Shown: piece by piece, positions 13,629-16,299 of the stretch
Layout of the letters: every line of letters starts with the position of its first letter
Position numbering within the stretch: the stretch's first letter is position 1
Source: Gammaproteobacteria bacterium HGW-Gammaproteobacteria-14
Lineage (GTDB): Bacteria > Pseudomonadota > Gammaproteobacteria > Pseudomonadales > Alcanivoracaceae
Assembly: GCA_002840115.1 (NCBI GenBank)
Contig: PGZG01000015.1
Span: forward strand, 1 to 16,299
Length of the DNA stretch: 16,299 nucleotides
Direction of reading: 5' to 3'
Position numbers and translations under genes: made by a program
The notes under the pieces: generated by a model
Seen by the model: the letters and a program-made list of their open reading frames with translations, nothing else
What the model was told of the DNA's origin: nothing
Database searches by the model: none

Positions 13629-14797
13629 CCCAGCACCTCTTCGGTGTCGGCGACCATGCTGGCGATGCTGTTGCGATAGTCGAAATTCTGATACTGGCGG
13701 GCTTTTTCTTCGCACAGGGCTCGTTGCGCGTTGTTGTGAATCAGGGCTTCGAGCATGCCCTTGAGTTTGTCCGGCTTGCTTTGAAACATGGCATCGCCAA
13801 TGCCGGATTGCACCAGCCGTCGGGCGCAACCTTCGTGTTCCTGGTGTAGTGGAAACGCAAACATGGGCACGCCACCCAGCAGACCGGCGGCGGCGGTGCC
13901 ATGATTGCCGTTAAAAATGAGAAAGTCGCTTTGCTCCATTAAGGCACGCATATTGTGCCGTTGATGGCTAAAGCGCAGATTGCCACCTTCATGGCGGCGC
14001 AGAATGTCCGGTGGTACTCGATCGGGCACCATCAACAATGACAGGTTCAGCGCTTTTACCGCCTCAAAAAAAGCTTCAATGGCGGGAAAGGGTTTGAGGT
14101 AGGCAAATACCTTGGGGCCGTCACCGGACCAGACTGGTGTTTCGCCATTACTGGGCATATTGGCGCCAAGGTAGGAGACGCCGGTACGCGGGCCCAGATG
14201 ATCGATTTCCTCAAAGGTGAGCAGGAATTTTTTCGCTACCCGGTTATAGAGGTCGGCCAGCATCACTAATGGTGTGCCGCCGCTGGCTTCAATCAGGCGG
14301 TTAAAGCTGGTGAGCAGCGCGGCTTCTTTGGACAGATTGTCCTCGTCTTTGAAACCGGGAAACGATATCGGTAGCCGTTCCGGAGGCAGGGAGAATCCGG
14401 TGCCGGTATGGATGGTCGGGATGGATAGTGCGCGGGCCATTAGCAAGGCGCCGGGGCTGTGGTCAACGATGATCAGATCCGGTGTGAGCAGAGCAGCCAG
14501 TTGGCACCAGGCATGATGCCGCCCCTGCAGGCAGTCCGCATCATAGAAGCCATTCATATACAGCAGTTCGGCAACCCCTTCGGCAGGGCGGTGCAAAGGG
14601 TAGCTGCGGTCGGTGATTGCCGGCGCTTGAACCAGCGTGGTGGCAATATCGCCGAGCGCAGACTGGGCACTGCGAAGGTCTACGGCGGCCACTTGAAGTT
14701 CGTGGCCGTTATGCACTAGCGCTTCCAGTACTGGCCGCATGGGCACCAGATGCCCCATACCTTCGCCTAATTCCCATGCAAACAGAATTTTTGCCAT
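13625..14797 (-). CDS. GT-B glycosyltransferase, UGT-like (GT1-type), copy 2
   Basis: A 390-residue cytoplasmic glycosyltransferase related to the one at 6584-7792. Shared features are WELGEGMGHLVPMRPVLE (8-25), AQSALGD and VQAP (44-59), the GTGF segment (132-135), VFAYLKPFP (230-238) and the donor-site stretch FLIFNGNHGTAAAGLLGGVP (292-311) followed by FPLHQEHE (315-322). HQE lies where GT1 enzymes usually carry the acidic-Gln pair that contacts the sugar. Sugar and acceptor are unknown. It starts at ATG 14797, 72 bases after the helicase stop on the same strand; the nearest purine-rich element, AGGGA, is about 13 bases upstream of the ATG. Its stop overlaps the GMC start in GTGA, so the two are almost certainly made together, with the GMC enzyme exported and this one staying inside. 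Confidence 0.86.
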   Translation of the reverse strand: MAKILFAWELGEGMGHLVPMRPVLEALVHNGHELQVAAVDLRSAQSALGDIATTLVQAPAITDRSYPLHRPAEGVAELLYMNGFYDADCLQGRHHAWCQLAALLTPDLIIVDHSPGALLMARALSIPTIHTGTGFSLPPERLPISFPGFKDEDNLSKEAALLTSFNRLIEASGGTPLVMLADLYNRVAKKFLLTFEEIDHLGPRTGVSYLGANMPSNGETPVWSGDGPKVFAYLKPFPAIEAFFEAVKALNLSLLMVPDRVPPDILRRHEGGNLRFSHQRHNMRALMEQSDFLIFNGNHGTAAAGLLGGVPMFAFPLHQEHEGCARRLVQSGIGDAMFQSKPDKLKGMLEALIHNNAQRALCEEKARQYQNFDYRNSIASMVADTEEVLG

Positions 14798-14869
14798 GCG
14801 GTTTCTGGTTCCCTGATGTGCCGTTTAGCGGTGAGTTCTATCGCCAAACGTTGTTTTACCATCCCGTGA

Positions 14870-15612
14870 TCAAATTTTCTTGCGCTTCGGTGGCGCCATG
14901 CCGCCGGGGTTGGCCGGCGCGGCGGGTCGGGCTTTTTTCACCGATTTTTTTGCAGCGGATTTTTTCTTTGCGGCTTTCCCCTTGGTGGTGCCGGTGTCTT
15001 TCTTTTTCTTTTTGCTGCTGGCAGCCTTGCCGGAGCTTTTGACTTTTTTCGGCCCCTGGAAGCTGCCTTTCAATTCCTTGATAACACGCAATTCAAAACG
15101 TTGTTTCAGATAACGTTCAATGCCAGCCATCAGGTTCCATTCGCCGGCCATAACAAAGGAGATGGCATGTCCTGCCGCGCCGGCGCGACCGGTGCGGCCA
15201 ATGCGGTGAATATAATCATCGCCACTGCGTGGCATATCGAAATTGATGACCAGATCCAGACCGCTGACATCAATACCCCGTGCGGCGATATCCGTGGCTA
15301 CCAGCACGTCGATATCATTGTTGCGCAGTCGGTCCATGGCCTGCTTGCGATCTTTTTGGTCTTTCTCGCCGTGCAGGACATAGGTGCGGATATTGGACGC
15401 GACCAGTACGCCGCCGAGGCGGTCCGCCTGTGCCCGGGTGTTGGTAAAAATAATCGCTTTCTTGAAGGTTTCGTGGGCCAGCAGCCATTGCAGCAGTCGC
15501 TCCTTGTGGGCGACGTTGTCGGCGGTAATGATTTGCTGGCCAATGGGGATCTCGAGCTCGCGCACATCGTCGAGCATTAACTGGGCCGGGTCGCGCAGCA
15601 CCTTGTCGACCA
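14870..15612 (-). pseudogene. C-terminal half of a DEAD-box RNA helicase
   Basis: The helicase C-terminal domain is intact: motif IV region KAIIFTNTRAQADRLGG, the VLHGEKDQKDRK segment, motif V VLVATDIAARGIDV and motif VI YIHRIGRTGRAG, then a family-typical EWNLM/ERYLK stretch and a Lys/Ala-rich basic tail ending PPKRKKI. It resembles the RhlE/SrmB-like helicases of pseudomonads. The whole N-terminal domain is missing: no Q motif, Walker A, DEAD box or SAT motif is found upstream. Helicase similarity begins around MVDKVLRDP near 15612, and the same frame continues without a stop into unrelated high-GC coding sequence. This part alone could not hydrolyse ATP. Whether the break is real or an assembly fault cannot be decided here. 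Confidence 0.85.
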
Positions 15613-16299
15613 TCTGCTGCCCGTACCAATCCCCCAGGTGCTCGGCGTAGCGCGACCCGCTGGAGCCGTAGTCCAACGCGGCCATGGCGCTGTCGGCATA
15701 GCCCGCGTTCAGGGCCCGGGCGCCCTCCTCCGTGGCGCAAATCCCGGGCTCCGGACGCGCGGGCAAGGCCAGGACCGGCGGCGCCGGTCGGCCGACGCGG
15801 GTGCGACCGAGGGATTCGTCGACATGGATCGCTTCTCTCACAGTGTCGACGCAGCGGACGTATACGCCGACCCGGCCGGCCATCGACAACTCCATCCGGA
15901 CCCCCGCGTCACCGAGGGCCCAGACCAGGGTTTCGTCTTCCTCGGACCAGTCGCCCTCGCCTCTTCCGTCCGCCGTCGCTGCTTCTATGGCTTCCAACAA
16001 TGCGGTGGCGGCGACCTCCAGATCGGCGACAGGCGCGTCGACCTGCTCGAACGAAGCCAGCGCCGTCACCTCGAACAACTGCTGCGACCGGGCCGTCGCA
16101 CGATACTCGAGGGCGACCACCAGCGGCTCCTGCCCCGACAGTCGGGCTCGCGAGGGGCCGGGCCATGGTTTTCCGAACGGCTCGCCGAAAGCCGTTTCGG
16201 GCGAACAGGCGCCGGCCAGGGTTCGCGCGAGGTCGGCGGGCGGCGCCGGAACCTGCGACCAGCCCGGCGGTGCGGCGGCCAGGGCGGCGGCGGCGATCA
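15613..16299 (-). CDS. High-GC fragment of an apparently exported protein, fused in frame to the helicase remnant
   Basis: The minus-strand frame is open from the window edge to the helicase. The first residues at the edge (IAAAALAAAPPGWSQ) look like the end of a signal peptide with an Ala-rich core, so the start lies beyond 16299. The mature part has LAGACSPETAFG, then ALASFEQVDAP, an acidic helical stretch (SEEDETLVWALG) and RVGVYVRCVD; two Cys residues may form a disulfide. I do not recognise a family. GC is far higher than in the rest of the window: 48 of 60 bases in 16201-16260 by hand count, against 22 of 60 in the helicase tail at 15061-15120. Composition and style suggest a high-GC bacterium such as an alphaproteobacterium, but that is a guess. 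The boundary at about 15613 is approximate. Confidence 0.6.

Noticed and set aside
13629..13829. N-terminal extension of the GMC gene upstream of 13628
   Set aside because: It lies inside the glycosyltransferase gene, is Arg/His/Gln-rich, and would bury the twin-arginine signal. GTG 13628 gives a proper Tat lipoprotein N-terminus.

Overview
The window is a stretch of a gammaproteobacterial chromosome. The left part follows a gene order I know from Pseudomonas-type genomes: tsaD, plsY, folB, folK and cca are neighbours there, and the protein sequences match gammaproteobacterial families. Base composition is moderate, except in the last ~690 bases, which are much richer in GC and appear to come from a different genome.

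Left region (1-5542): housekeeping genes. The 3' end of tsaD (tRNA t6A synthesis) converges on plsY (lysophosphatidate synthesis). Divergent from plsY are folB and folK, overlapping by ATGA (folate synthesis). Facing them on the minus strand is an operon of cca (tRNA CCA end addition), a pteridine reductase gene (folM type) that starts inside cca, and a small exported DUF4124 protein. A plus-strand EamA transporter follows, preceded by an intrinsic terminator and possible leader peptides.

Middle region (5548-14797): an accessory cluster, all on the minus strand. In order of transcription it holds a GT-B glycosyltransferase; a GMC flavoenzyme with a Tat-lipoprotein signal (start overlaps the glycosyltransferase stop); two tandem secreted FG-GAP/VCBS-type repeat proteins, each with its own terminator and a shared upstream block; a homoserine-dehydrogenase-like oxidoreductase with a C-terminal SAF domain; a second, related glycosyltransferase coupled to it by TGATG; and a radical SAM protein with a SPASM-like C-terminus. 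I do not recognise this set as a described pathway. It looks like a system that builds or modifies a glycosylated compound or cell-surface product, with two envelope proteins at its centre. That reading is inference from co-location and family.

Right region (14870-16299): the C-terminal half of a DEAD-box RNA helicase. Near 15610 it runs in frame into high-GC sequence encoding an unrelated, apparently exported protein. The helicase has lost its Q motif, Walker A and DEAD box. An assembly chimera is the most economical explanation; a real recombination is the alternative.

I saw no tRNA or rRNA gene, CRISPR array, insertion sequence or phage gene.
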